Shown here piece after piece: positions 56,201 to 64,000 of a stretch of DNA of 64,000 nucleotides. Both the position numbers and the translations under genes were made by a program. The notes under the pieces were generated by a model. That model did not search any database and was not told the DNA's origin. It saw only the letters and a program-made list of their open reading frames with translations. Each line of letters begins with the position of its first letter. Position 1 is the first letter of the stretch. This DNA is from Filimonas zeae (GTDB lineage Bacteria > Bacteroidota > Bacteroidia > Chitinophagales > Chitinophagaceae), in the NCBI RefSeq assembly GCF_014641615.1, contig NZ_BMIB01000004.1:62001-126000 (forward strand), in the 5' to 3' direction.

Positions 56201-59200
56201 AATACCACAAGCCATTGCAGCCTTTGCTTCATTAAAGCTTTTGAAATCGCCGGTACCATTCTTATCAATAGTGTAAATACCCGCAGGTAGCATAGCCCCC
56301 ACGCTAAAGGTAACCGGCTGCGTATAGCTGGTAACACCGTTACACGTTACGGCCGCACGGTAGTAGATGGTATTTACGTCTGGTGTAAAATAGTAGGTAG
56401 GCGTTTTCTGTGCTGCACTCACCGCACCAAAACCACCTGTGGCACTGGTGGATGCTTCCCACTGATAGGTTTGTCCACCACCAGTGGAATTGCCACTCAG
56501 GTTCAGTTCCATTTTAGTGCCTTCACAAATTTCGGTATTGCTGGGTACAGCCGTTCCTGCTGTTACAGCACCGGAACAAGGCTCGGCAATAAATTCAAAG
56601 GCGCCTATGTCAGGGTTGGTAGCATCTCTTTCCACACCGTTAACATCTATGGCCACAGCCACCGGTAAACCGGTATTGTCAATAGCGCCATTTTTAGGCT
56701 GCAGATTACCTGCTGCCAGGTTCTGATACACCGGGTCTACAGAGGTAGAATGCGCATCATTGCCATTCAACTGAATATTGGCTACACTTTTACGGTTTGC
56801 ACCAGCCAGATAAGCCACGTTAGCATTGGTAGTCTCTGATTGTATAAAGAAGTTGTTGTAATCTGAAATAAACACCGTTCCGGGCGTAGCCAGATACATG
56901 CCGTATTTTTTACCATCACCACTACGGTTTACCGTAACAATATTGTTCCGGAACAAGATACCTACCGCCTGACCGCTTTGGTACAACCCACAAGCATCGT
57001 AAGAGCCACTTCCATCTATATGAACCGTATTGTGATAATACCAGGCATAATCTGAACTTGAATTATATAAACCATATACAGCGCCTGCACCGTTCGTATT
57101 ATAAATAACGTTGTTGGCAATTATATTAGCTGTACCTGAAGAGGCGTCTGCATTATTTAACTGGATACCGTAAAAATCTTCTGTTGAAGAAGCCTCACCT
57201 CCAAATCCGTTAAAAATTCGGTTACGGGTAATAGTGCTGGCTACGTGGTTGTTATTCAGGTATATTCCATTAAACACACCTACACCGGCGCGCGTAGGCC
57301 TGCTAAAATAGTTGCTGTCTATTACCAGCTGCGCTGCAAAAGAACTGTTTACACCTGAGTGTAAAAAGTTTATGAACTGATTGCCGCGTATAACGTTGCG
57401 CCTGTTAGGTGAGGAAGAAGAACCGGCAAGCACAATACCATAATACCCGCCTACAACAGTGTTGTATTCAAAAATGTTTCCGTCCGCATTAGCCTCACCA
57501 AAGCCCGGGTTAATATTTCCAGGTCCGTTAACAACAATGGCTGAATATCCCCAATCGAACAAGCCCATAGCGGTATCTGAATATATAGCACAACGGCGGA
57601 TGATATTGGAGTCTGCATCATTAGTTAAATGTACGCCGTAAGCATACCGGCCTGTTCCCGAAGCAGTGGCCTTGATAATAAGACTATCTATAATTAAATG
57701 ATCGGTTCCATTCAGTTTTACGGTAGCTCTTTCAAATGCATTGTCAGATGCAAACTCAAGCGTATTACCGTTACCCAGGAAGGTAATGGTATTAATGGCA
57801 GACATGCCGGGCACAGGGCTGGTAATTAACTGCTCCACATAAGGTCCCGAACCTGGCACCACATTAAATTGCACCGGACCCGTTATACCACATTTTACCG
57901 CATTCCAGGCCTCACTGAACGATTGAAAGTTTTTACCCCCGGTGGCAACGGCTTTATTAATTGTATATAGGCCTGATATAGGGTACTGTGTTTGAATAAA
58001 CACCTTATCAGAAGGGGTACTGCCGGCACCACAGGTAGCTACCATACGGTACCAGGTATCTGCAGTTTGCGTTACTACTGCTTCTTTAGCAGTTGCAGAA
58101 GCTATATTATTCCAACTGGTACCATCTGCAGATGACTGCCATTGATAGCTGATACCATCTCCCAGTTCACCACCCGAAACTGTAAGCGAAGCAGACGCTG
58201 CGGAACAAACGGGGTTTTGCAACACAGTAATTGTTCCGGCAGCCGGCGGACTGCTACACACCAGGTGTGCAAACTCATAAGCACCTATATCCGGTGTAGA
58301 GCTACTACGTGCAATTACATCAAAATCTTCTGTTACCCCTACATCGGTTCCTTTATTATCCAGCAGCTGATTATTGGGCTTATAATTATCCTCCTTTGCA
58401 TTCAGGAACATCGGATCCATCAGTACAGTGGCAAGATCGTTTCCTGTTTTGGTTTGCCAGGCAGCCAGGCTTTGCTGACCGCTACCTGCAAAACCTACAA
58501 AATAAGAGGCATCGGGCAATAAAAACAGATCGTTGTAATCGCTGTTACAGAGAATAGCTTCTGTTCTTTTGTAAATACCATATTTAAAACCCGCCCCCCC
58601 TCTTTGTATGCTTACAATATTATTTTTAAACTCCACCCCTGTTACTTCAGCGTTAAGAAACAAACCCGCTGAAGGCTGGGTAGAAGTCTGGGTTACGGTA
58701 TTGTCAAAAGAAATGGTATTATGATAGTATGATACATAGTCTGAAGAGCCATTGTATAATGCCACCACCTGACCAGTGCTGTTGAAATTATAAAACAGAT
58801 TATTAAACACTCTGTTAGGGTTGGCAGCATCGGCATCGCAACCACTGAAATAAATACCATATAGCATGGCGCCATTGGTTTTATCTCCCCCACTGAGATT
58901 AAAAATGCGGTTATCTCTGATTACTAAACCATAGTTATCAGAGGTAAATTCCATAGCATAAAAGTTGCCAAATACCGTACGCTTAGGCCGGGATATTTTA
59001 TTACCGCTGATAAGGGCTTGAGATGTAACTCCTACAGATATACCTCTCAATTGCGCATCACGTATATCATTGTTAATTACCTGGGTTCTGTCCGCCTGGC
59101 CGGTAATGCCAATACCTAAACTGCCTCCTGTAATAAGGTTACCCTCCAGAATATTGTCATCACAATAACTTCCTCTCCAGTCATGATTATCTGCAGAACC

Positions 59201-60046
59201 ACTGATAAGGATACCCATGTAACCACTAAAGTTGGAGTTTACACCAGCATTGATGGTACAGTGGCGTATAATATTTTTATCTGCATCGTTGGTTAATGTA
59301 ACCCCTATGCCTGACTGCCCTGTAGTGGCATCTATTTTCAGGCTGTCGATGATAATATGATCTGCACCATCCAGTTTTATAATATGCCGGTTATCATAGT
59401 ACCCCGTGCCGTTGTATGAAATGGTATTACCATTACCATTAAACGTAACGGTATTTATGTCAGAAGTACCTCTTAGCTGCGGTATAGTTATTTGCTCTTT
59501 ATAAGTTGCATCCGTAGTAGTTACATTAAAAACAACCGGCCCTGTAATACAGGAAGTGGTAAGCTTTTCTACAGCCTCTGTAAACGATGCAAAGGTGCGG
59601 CCACCAGAAGTTACACCGGAATTAATAGTGTATATCCCCGACATTTCAGGCCTTGTTTGTACAGTTATTGTATCAGAAAAAGGCGAAAACGTGCCATTGT
59701 AAATACACATAGCTGCAATTCTGTAATAACTGATACCAGCTACAGCATTTGTATTTATGGGTGAATTGGCAGGATCAAGCGAGGTGGGCCCGGCCGGTGT
59801 GTAAGGTCCGTTTAAATTATCTGCCCGCTGTATAAAAAACATAATAGAAGGATCAGTAGTATTATGATCCAACGAAAACGTAATGGGGCTGCCGGCACAT
59901 AAGTTAGAAATGTCGCTTACTTTAATTTTCCCAACCTCAACAGTGCCGCAAGCTGGTTGCGCATGGCCGGTTATTGCGTAAAGACACAACAGTATTGCCA
60001 ATAAAAATTGCCTACAAACGAACAGTCGTAAGTACTTCCTCTTCAT
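50201..60046 (-). CDS. giant surface adhesin with four beta-helix modules and type B T9SS sorting domain
   Basis: 3281 residues, signal peptide ending ITGHAQ. Four similar modules start near residues 135, 690, 1250 and 1825 with a G.YTI...G...F.SFNEA motif and continue as right-handed parallel beta-helices (repeated NNIV, YYHNTI, N.IFEN). The first three spans of 420-570 residues include an Ig-like linker. Residues about 2430-2910 are an IgGFc-binding-like module paralogous to the next gene (WGKRYLTAP, DKPVMVAQF, YLTMVVPTKG). Then a PKD domain (TWDFNDAGAG, about 3016-3099), a fibronectin type III domain and the CHU_C end domain (FIPNSFSPDNNG to the end). Probably an adhesin or glycan-binding surface fibre. 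First gene of the operon, read away from the kinase gene at 60307. Confidence 0.9.
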   Translation of the reverse strand: MKRKYLRLFVCRQFLLAILLCLYAITGHAQPACGTVEVGKIKVSDISNLCAGSPITFSLDHNTTDPSIMFFIQRADNLNGPYTPAGPTSLDPANSPINTNAVAGISYYRIAAMCIYNGTFSPFSDTITVQTRPEMSGIYTINSGVTSGGRTFASFTEAVEKLTTSCITGPVVFNVTTTDATYKEQITIPQLRGTSDINTVTFNGNGNTISYNGTGYYDNRHIIKLDGADHIIIDSLKIDATTGQSGIGVTLTNDADKNIIRHCTINAGVNSNFSGYMGILISGSADNHDWRGSYCDDNILEGNLITGGSLGIGITGQADRTQVINNDIRDAQLRGISVGVTSQALISGNKISRPKRTVFGNFYAMEFTSDNYGLVIRDNRIFNLSGGDKTNGAMLYGIYFSGCDADAANPNRVFNNLFYNFNSTGQVVALYNGSSDYVSYYHNTISFDNTVTQTSTQPSAGLFLNAEVTGVEFKNNIVSIQRGGAGFKYGIYKRTEAILCNSDYNDLFLLPDASYFVGFAGSGQQSLAAWQTKTGNDLATVLMDPMFLNAKEDNYKPNNQLLDNKGTDVGVTEDFDVIARSSSTPDIGAYEFAHLVCSSPPAAGTITVLQNPVCSAASASLTVSGGELGDGISYQWQSSADGTSWNNIASATAKEAVVTQTADTWYRMVATCGAGSTPSDKVFIQTQYPISGLYTINKAVATGGKNFQSFSEAWNAVKCGITGPVQFNVVPGSGPYVEQLITSPVPGMSAINTITFLGNGNTLEFASDNAFERATVKLNGTDHLIIDSLIIKATASGTGRYAYGVHLTNDADSNIIRRCAIYSDTAMGLFDWGYSAIVVNGPGNINPGFGEANADGNIFEYNTVVGGYYGIVLAGSSSSPNRRNVIRGNQFINFLHSGVNSSFAAQLVIDSNYFSRPTRAGVGVFNGIYLNNNHVASTITRNRIFNGFGGEASSTEDFYGIQLNNADASSGTANIIANNVIYNTNGAGAVYGLYNSSSDYAWYYHNTVHIDGSGSYDACGLYQSGQAVGILFRNNIVTVNRSGDGKKYGMYLATPGTVFISDYNNFFIQSETTNANVAYLAGANRKSVANIQLNGNDAHSTSVDPVYQNLAAGNLQPKNGAIDNTGLPVAVAIDVNGVERDATNPDIGAFEFIAEPCSGAVTAGTAVPSNTEICEGTKMELNLSGNSTGGGQTYQWEASTSATGGFGAVSAAQKTPTYYFTPDVNTIYYRAAVTCNGVTSYTQPVTFSVGAMLPAGIYTIDKNGTGDFKSFNEAKAAMACGIKGPVVFNVLPGGTAYNEQLLLDTIVGASAINTVTFKGNGDTLVYSSEDYDAPAVIAMNKTDYVTFDSLVISAMGTGYYGVGVWVGNQANNNTFRKCTILIPQTSSSSSYNGVIVGSSASSPTSTSYTQDFYNGNNLFENNTIIGGYCGMSMQGSIYGAVANNRFIGNTISDVYSYGIYTAASVYPVIDSNIISRPTRKTIGTFYGIYASGSSSYPVSMNHGLRINGNRIHTSAGGNTASSSAAYGIYFSTTTAATLTPAIVSNNLIYKFNGSGAEYGIYNSNAGNVRYYHNTISLDNKTFAGTTAAYGIYMSSAASNVDVRNNIVSVSRSGTGVRYAMYFPSSASFISDFNNIWVEPGTNRSVGYFGGAKKTLADWQGIANSNTDKNSVSMYPAYADTANGKYNSTLTELDNTGTPVGVTADIYKAVRSATTPDLGAYESSAAPCTAPPVAGTSAITPATLSCMGGTVTLTLTGNSTGGSQKYVWQRAALAAGPWVNITDSLSLPDYVYQVNEKQAYFRAAVVCGTGITYSDAVALTVTGGLDAGDYTIDPSLPSGNRNFLSFNEAVSAMLCGINGSVRVLVAPGFYEERVRVPAIPGTGAGTTVTFQSRDNAAASVVLTDSCTIDSNYVVKLDTTSFIIFKNITIKPIGADYARAVVITGGSANDSITGCTIPLPAVQNTSDNVVGIYGKELLGNRLVVTKNTISNGMAGVYLEGAEPFAQDFVVDSNNVSGGYWYSIYARNLIRVSVSGNTITRSGIQNVYGYGIHLQKCDSATRVDKNKITITGTATSGAAIQVFLNTGGIDARGSISGNIIHADASNTGDIYGVRAYTSAANFTAMNNVVVIATSGNGYGIYSVGASGGVNYYNNSVLIESQSPASTAAFIGDGNDRNGGTGLYNNVLANTGGGLAMRMFNSNANRSDYNMYYSSGADLISTASGNVATLKEWQDRSNWDYSSIVYKPSFADNITLKPDVAKPEVWAMHGRGAQITEDSVDINGTKRPVTFETGVPDLGAYEFTPATTPVALTAIPVVPEPNKVQTFMLGTDTVTQITWGSIVPTAVEGKRYSGVSPEGLQPNQPFMYFYTNFTYTGTAPKDFGVKQFYVNSWRGLIPKENMIKLGKSNTSSGWDISSRSRLDTVANSIADIGIGLLAKFTGLTDGKEAPTNPVVIGFRDSSNRGTMFWVPYANTQSFYSNNDQDMMLYLGAGEKEAHVTIRVNGTSWMKRYTVPAFGAITTDAIPKSGLFDARLLKEGWSERGISIQSDVPVAAYAHIYNRFISGATMLMPVGTYGYEYYALTGRQTNNTTGLNYSVASVVAAYDSTVVEITPSVKTQGNRPAGVPFTVILMKGETYQLMGAIDNIVGEAYDLTGTKFRSVKNENGKCWPIAVFSGSSLTGFDCSLTGNGGTGDNLFQQNFPYQAWGKRYLTAPLSHHNDAKTPQISLYRVSVKDPAAVVLVNGNPLTNLVNNSYYEFASNTADYITSDKPVMVAQFEISAMVPHCGNTEDIGDPEMFFLSSIEQGVKETQLYRNTSARIDVQYLTMVVPTKGLQSLMIDGVHSWDYDYPHPNMPGYSVVVVRWVAERKQAFVKCDSAFTGVTYGMGQFESYGYNAGTNVFNLNTRVVLNNTHTQGGNGNDYTCAGTPFNLSLFTTVQPTAIDWELSKVPHITPAGDVHVNSPKAADTMVINGVTYYKYVLEQEVSVDTVGEFYISAFITHPDIDACDSRQETRFPVTVVGAPVVNFVSVGSCAGSEVQFAGSAELESGAAVTGWTWDFNDAGAGSHEKDTVHTYKQAGDYNVQLSVVYANGCIGDTVKVVNIKAPLPAPVVKKGVITAFTVQFTWDAVAGATGYEISMDNGVTWVTPSTGNEGLSHTVTGLQLAQTVTIKVRVLGSCMPAESAPLSATTMVQEVFIPNSFSPDNNGPAENEYFRIYGNSIKQLRLLIFNQWGEKVFESNNQMNGWDGRYKGKPQPSGVYIYVADVLMENGTRETKKGTINLIR

Positions 60047-60306
60047 GAGAATGCAGTTAGTTTAGAGATTTTCTGTATCAGCGACAGCAGTTCAGTTCCG
60101 GGATAAATAGTCGCTTTATTACCGTTCTAAAGGTATTTATATAGAGTTTGTAAATTCGTGTGTAAAAATATTCAATTTAAAAAATAGCTATTTCTAGCTA
60201 TAAAATGGCTAATTTGGGGGACAAGAAAACCACTATAATCACCTTTTCCTTAGAAAAAATGCCTGCTATGCCGTAGAAAAGTAATATTGAACTAATTGCT
60301 GATAAA

Positions 60307-62328
60307 ATGAGCTTTATGCAAAAGTACCAACTGACTGCCCGTAAGAGATACCGGAACTGCGGTACTTTGCTGCTTATGCTATTGGCATTCCCGTCTTTTT
60401 TTCTACAGGCCCAGCTTATTTCAGATACAGAACATGATGGTTTACAGGATACGGCAGTTATTCAACGCCTTATTCAGGCAGGCAGAAATTTAAAACACGC
60501 TCATCCAGACAGTTCCCTTTATTATTATCAAAAAGCATTACATGCCAGCTACGGTGCCAATTACGGGGAAGGTGTGGTAAGTTCTTTGTTTGAGATCAGC
60601 AGATGGTATTATAGCAGTAACATACAGTTAAGCCTGCAACACGCAGCAGCAGCATTAAAGGAGTATCAAAAGCAACACCTTAGCAATAATACACTTAAAT
60701 CTCAGGTATATCTGTCTCTTGCTAAAGGCTATGAAACCACCGCTGTAATGGACTCAGCTGCCTATTATTACTACTACCTCAACGAGGAAGTAGATAAAGG
60801 CAGAATTAAAGACCCTTATTTTGAACTGTCGTTATATACCACATTAGCACTATTCTGGCTCAACAACAGCAATGATATTGATGTAGAATATGCACGTCCG
60901 CTCAAAAATTTTATAGACAAGGCAAAGGTAACTTTATCCCATCTGCCCGCCAACGCTACCACCGATGCGGGTTTTTATCAGCTGCAAGCCATTTATTATT
61001 GCAGCATAGCCAACTACGATTCTGCACGTTTTTTCTTCCGGAAGCACATAGAGCTATGTGAAAAAACAGTTCCTATGCCTTCCAACCTTCCTTCTATTTA
61101 CCTGAACCTTGGCAACACTTATATTATGGAAAACAGGCCCGCAGAGGCTATTCCTTATATACACAAGGTAAAAAGCATGTATAAAGGCATGCCTTCGCAG
61201 GAGCGCTATTATATTACCGCCAACCTGCAGCTGGCAAACGCTTATTATCAGCAAAAACGTTATGCCGCCTGCCTTGCCATACTGGATAGTACCTGGAAAC
61301 AGTTCAAAATCAACTATTTGAATAAAGACATTATTGATGCCTATAAAATATATGGCGATTCATATGAAGCGCTGGGTATGAAAGAACAGGCTATTGCCTA
61401 TAAAAATACTTATATCACGCTGTACGACAGCTTTGTAAAGAAAGACAAGCTGAATACCATGTATAAAATGGAAAGCCGGTATCGCCTGTCTGAAAAAGAT
61501 AAGAAGCTGGCAGAGCAAAACCTGACTATTTCCCGCGCAGAAAACGACGCACGTAGAAAGAATTTCTGGGTAGTTGCCATTTCATTTGTTACTGTGGTTG
61601 TTTTCCTGGTGTTTTTATTATGGCTTCGTAACAGCCGGCACAAACAACGCCTGCAGGCTATCAGTTTTGAAAAGCAAATGGAAATAAGCAGGCTTAGTTA
61701 CAGCATTCAGGGCGAAGAAAAAGAACGTAAACGCATTGCAGCAGAATTGCATGATGGTGTGGTAGGTCTGCTGGTAGCCGCCAGAATTAACCTGGACCTG
61801 GTAAAAAAAGAATACCACTTTAATAACGAATCTAACTTTATGGAGGGGCTACAGTTGATTGATCAGGCAGCCTCTGACTTACGGAAAACCGCGCATAATA
61901 TGATGCCGGAAATACTGATGCAGGACGGTTTACTGAAAGCATTGGAACAATTCTGCAACAGCATTGCTGCCAGCAATACCACCAGTATTTACTTTGAAAT
62001 AATAGGCACTCCGGTTAAACTGAAGGCCTCGCTGGAACTGGCACTTTACCGCATTGTACAGGAATTGGTACAGAATATTATAAAACACGCCCGAGCCACA
62101 GAAGCATTTATACAGGTAAGCTTTTTTGAAAGCGAACTAACTATTACCGTAGAAGACAATGGCGTAGGCATGGATATCAATGCATCCGGCAAAGGAATTG
62201 GCATTAAAAATATCTATGACAGGGTAAAAGCCATTAACGGAAAAATTTTTATAGAAAGCAGTAATACAAAAGGAACGGCTATTTACATTAATTTAGACCT
62301 GCATAAGGAAAATCTGGAAACGGTATGA
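60307..62328 (+). CDS. TPR-containing sensor histidine kinase
   Basis: 673 residues: N-terminal signal peptide (LLMLLAFPSFFLQAQ), a tetratricopeptide region (about 45-390), one membrane helix (VVAISFVTVVVFLVFLLWL, about 420) and a cytoplasmic HisKA_3-type kinase. The His lies in ERKRIAAELHDGVVGLL (about 480) and the ATPase has LVQELVQNIIKHARA and VEDNGVGMD. The ATPase ends with GKGIGIKNIYDRV. The sensor part would face the periplasm and read an unknown signal through its TPR repeats. The stop overlaps the start of the response regulator (ATGA), and the gene diverges from the adhesin operon with a 260-bp gap. Confidence 0.9.
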   Translation: MSFMQKYQLTARKRYRNCGTLLLMLLAFPSFFLQAQLISDTEHDGLQDTAVIQRLIQAGRNLKHAHPDSSLYYYQKALHASYGANYGEGVVSSLFEISRWYYSSNIQLSLQHAAAALKEYQKQHLSNNTLKSQVYLSLAKGYETTAVMDSAAYYYYYLNEEVDKGRIKDPYFELSLYTTLALFWLNNSNDIDVEYARPLKNFIDKAKVTLSHLPANATTDAGFYQLQAIYYCSIANYDSARFFFRKHIELCEKTVPMPSNLPSIYLNLGNTYIMENRPAEAIPYIHKVKSMYKGMPSQERYYITANLQLANAYYQQKRYAACLAILDSTWKQFKINYLNKDIIDAYKIYGDSYEALGMKEQAIAYKNTYITLYDSFVKKDKLNTMYKMESRYRLSEKDKKLAEQNLTISRAENDARRKNFWVVAISFVTVVVFLVFLLWLRNSRHKQRLQAISFEKQMEISRLSYSIQGEEKERKRIAAELHDGVVGLLVAARINLDLVKKEYHFNNESNFMEGLQLIDQAASDLRKTAHNMMPEILMQDGLLKALEQFCNSIAASNTTSIYFEIIGTPVKLKASLELALYRIVQELVQNIIKHARATEAFIQVSFFESELTITVEDNGVGMDINASGKGIGIKNIYDRVKAINGKIFIESSNTKGTAIYINLDLHKENLETV

Positions 62329-62945
62329 TTAAGATTAGCATGGCCGACGATCACAATATTGTATTAAATGGTCTTCAGAAAATTGTGGCGGAGGAACCGG
62401 ATATAGTTATCGCAGGCATGTATACAGATGGTGACACACTGCTTAATGATTTAATTTTTAACAAGCCCGATATTCTGGTACTTGACATTCAGATGCCTGG
62501 TAAAAACGGCATAGAGCTGGCAACTATTATACGCAAAAAATTTCCGGCCATTAAAATTATAGTGCTGTCCAGCGTAGAAGTATTGGCACAGGTAAAGAAA
62601 ATGCTGCAATTAGGCTGTATGGGCTACCTGCTTAAAAATATTAACGCAGCTACTTTTATTACTGCTATACGCACTGTATATGCAAATGAGCAGTTTATAC
62701 ATGAAGATTTAAGAAAACACCTGGTGAACAACCTTTTCACCCCTGCACACTTTGTAAAAGTTACCAGACGTGAAAAGGAAATTCTGCAGATGATTGCCCA
62801 GGAAATGACCACTCAGGAAATTGCAGATAAATTATTTTTAAGCACACACACCATTGTAAACCATCGCAATAACCTGCTGCAAAAATTCAATGTAAAAAAT
62901 ACAGCAGGTCTTATGCTGAAAGCTATGGAAGAAGGGCTGCTTTAG
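62325..62945 (+). CDS. NarL/FixJ-family response regulator
   Basis: 206 residues. Receiver domain with ADDH, phosphoacceptor in ILVLDIQMPG (about 50) and the Lys in LLKN; C-terminal LuxR-type helix-turn-helix (VTRREKEILQMIAQEMTTQEIADKLFLSTHTIVNHRNNLL). It overlaps the kinase by ATGA and is its partner. Its 3' end overlaps the convergent DUF3857 gene by 4 bp, so there is no room for a terminator between them. Confidence 0.93.
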   Translation: MIKISMADDHNIVLNGLQKIVAEEPDIVIAGMYTDGDTLLNDLIFNKPDILVLDIQMPGKNGIELATIIRKKFPAIKIIVLSSVEVLAQVKKMLQLGCMGYLLKNINAATFITAIRTVYANEQFIHEDLRKHLVNNLFTPAHFVKVTRREKEILQMIAQEMTTQEIADKLFLSTHTIVNHRNNLLQKFNVKNTAGLMLKAMEEGLL

Positions 62946-64000
62946 TTTTTCACAAAAACCATAGCACTTCTGTCAGCCTTATACATGTCAGCATAAAACT
63001 TTGCCAGTGCCTTGTAATCGCTTGCCGGGTAGCGACCTGCCGTTCTTTCACAGCTTCTCACTACCTGTATACGATTGCCTGTATAAACAAACGCTATAGC
63101 ATATTTGCCAAATCTGGTTTCAATAGACACATTCTTTGGCAGCGCCTCTGCCGTGTATCCTTCGGGAATAGCAATATCAATAGAGTCTACCTCTATATCA
63201 GAATAGGAATATTTTATTTCAAACTTCCGGGGTTTATCTGTAGAAAACTTAGACCGTGTTTTGTTAAAAAGATTGGGAGTAATGAATAAGCGTTTTCCCG
63301 AAACAGAAGCATAAGCAGCAGATTCTACATGCAGGCTTTCAGTAATTAATGGTAAACCCGCAGCACCTTTATTTTCTGCATAATCAATCTTATCTACCTT
63401 ATATGTTGGCAAGCCTAACGCGTTATTCAAATATCTTTCTCTTTGCTCCTTATTTACCCGGTGTATAAGATCATGAGGTTCTTCCTGACGGATACCTGTA
63501 AATATAGTATGCACATCCGCCACCAGATTACCTTCTCCATCTAAACGGGCAACTATCTTCCTGTGCTGGCTATTATCTGCCGCGGTATATCTGGGCGTCC
63601 ATACAACATGCCCACCATCATTATCAATCAGCAGTGCCTGCCTGTCTCCCGTAAAACTTCCCATATAGCCTGCACTAACCGTATTACTGGTACATTCCAA
63701 CCATATACTGTCTTTGTTATTGGGTACGCAAAGAATAGCATGCGAAAAGTAAGGAGCCGGAAAATCTTCCCATAAACCTCTTTCCCCATACCCTGAGTTT
63801 ATCAGCACGTAGTTAGAAACTACCCCTGCTTCTTTTAAAAGGCTTTTCATATAATTAGATAAGGCCTTGCAATCACCATATTTTTTCTGCGCCACATAGG
63901 CAGCATCAAATGGTTGCCAGCTGCCAATGCCCACCTGAATACTTATATAACGTGTATTTTTTTGCAGATACTCATATAACAGTCTTACCTTCTCCCGCTG
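62942..64000 (-). CDS. DUF3857/transglutaminase-like protein, 5' end beyond window
   Basis: 352 residues are visible and the frame stays open to the window end (beginning QREKVRLLYEYLQKN), so the start is missing. The transglutaminase-like core has the Cys in KKYGDCKALSNYM and the His in FSHAILCV. The C-terminal half is the beta-rich DUF3857-associated domain (KIDYAENKGAAGLPLITESLHVES, KFEIKYSYSDIEVDSIDIAIPEGYTAEALP). Such proteins are exported in many Bacteroidota and their enzymatic activity is unproven. The start reported by shorter frames (a GTG at 63932-63934) is an internal codon. Confidence 0.85.
   Translation of the reverse strand, partial: QREKVRLLYEYLQKNTRYISIQVGIGSWQPFDAAYVAQKKYGDCKALSNYMKSLLKEAGVVSNYVLINSGYGERGLWEDFPAPYFSHAILCVPNNKDSIWLECTSNTVSAGYMGSFTGDRQALLIDNDGGHVVWTPRYTAADNSQHRKIVARLDGEGNLVADVHTIFTGIRQEEPHDLIHRVNKEQRERYLNNALGLPTYKVDKIDYAENKGAAGLPLITESLHVESAAYASVSGKRLFITPNLFNKTRSKFSTDKPRKFEIKYSYSDIEVDSIDIAIPEGYTAEALPKNVSIETRFGKYAIAFVYTGNRIQVVRSCERTAGRYPASDYKALAKFYADMYKADRSAMVFVKN

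Overview
The window is a stretch of a Bacteroidota chromosome, most probably from the family Chitinophagaceae (Chitinophaga/Filimonas/Niastella-like). The evidence is type IX secretion (T9SS) parts (PorD, PorV, PorP/SprF), giant adhesins with gliding-motility-type C-terminal domains, a type III glutamine synthetase, 7TMR-DISM and TPR sensor kinases, an EF-P with the loop I recall from this family, near absence of Shine-Dalgarno sequences, and promoters of the Bacteroidetes type (TTTG, about 19 bp, TAnnTTTG). I saw no tRNA, rRNA, insertion sequence, phage or CRISPR array.

Region by region. 1-3013 (minus): bamD, rpoZ, coaBC, porD, a conserved Bacteroidota housekeeping block. 3193-9241 (minus): a surface-protein block with porV, an Ala/Pro/Ser-rich exported protein, a 1077-residue collagen-like protein, a small T9SS cargo protein and a LytTR regulator whose receiver domain is mostly missing. 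9477-11066: an OmpA-family porin with a textbook promoter. 11264-13983 (plus): polyprenyl diphosphate synthase and recJ. 14095-27425 (mostly minus): htpG, a small exported protein, a NarL-type two-component pair, yidC, a DPP IV-type peptidase, pyrG, proC, hldD. 27892-30707 (plus): glnN and a Spy-like periplasmic protein. 30931-33581 (minus): efp, accB, accC, with a terminator-like hairpin between accB and accC. 33713-35892 (plus): thioredoxin-fold protein, mdh, lipoprotein. 35983-40195 (minus): dicarboxylate symporter, DedA, MFS carrier, GT9 glycosyltransferase. 40360-42747 (plus): amino-acid permease and yebC. 43172-60046 (minus): a 17-kb T9SS adhesin locus (3281-aa and 1392-aa adhesins, PorP/SprF, TPR-PD40-OmpA protein). 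60307-62945 (plus): a TPR histidine kinase and response regulator, divergent from the adhesin locus. 62942-64000 (minus): part of a DUF3857/transglutaminase-like gene.

The main theme is building and using the cell envelope: outer-membrane assembly (BamD, YidC), LPS core (HldD, GT9), T9SS components, several predicted cargo proteins, and regulators beside them.

The least expected signals are non-coding. A gene-free stretch at 42806-43116 carries about 15 degenerate ACAGYTGT palindromes at an almost exact 21-bp pitch. A second phased array, four 11-bp repeats inside an inverted repeat, lies upstream of glnN. Both were found by eye and have not been tested statistically.
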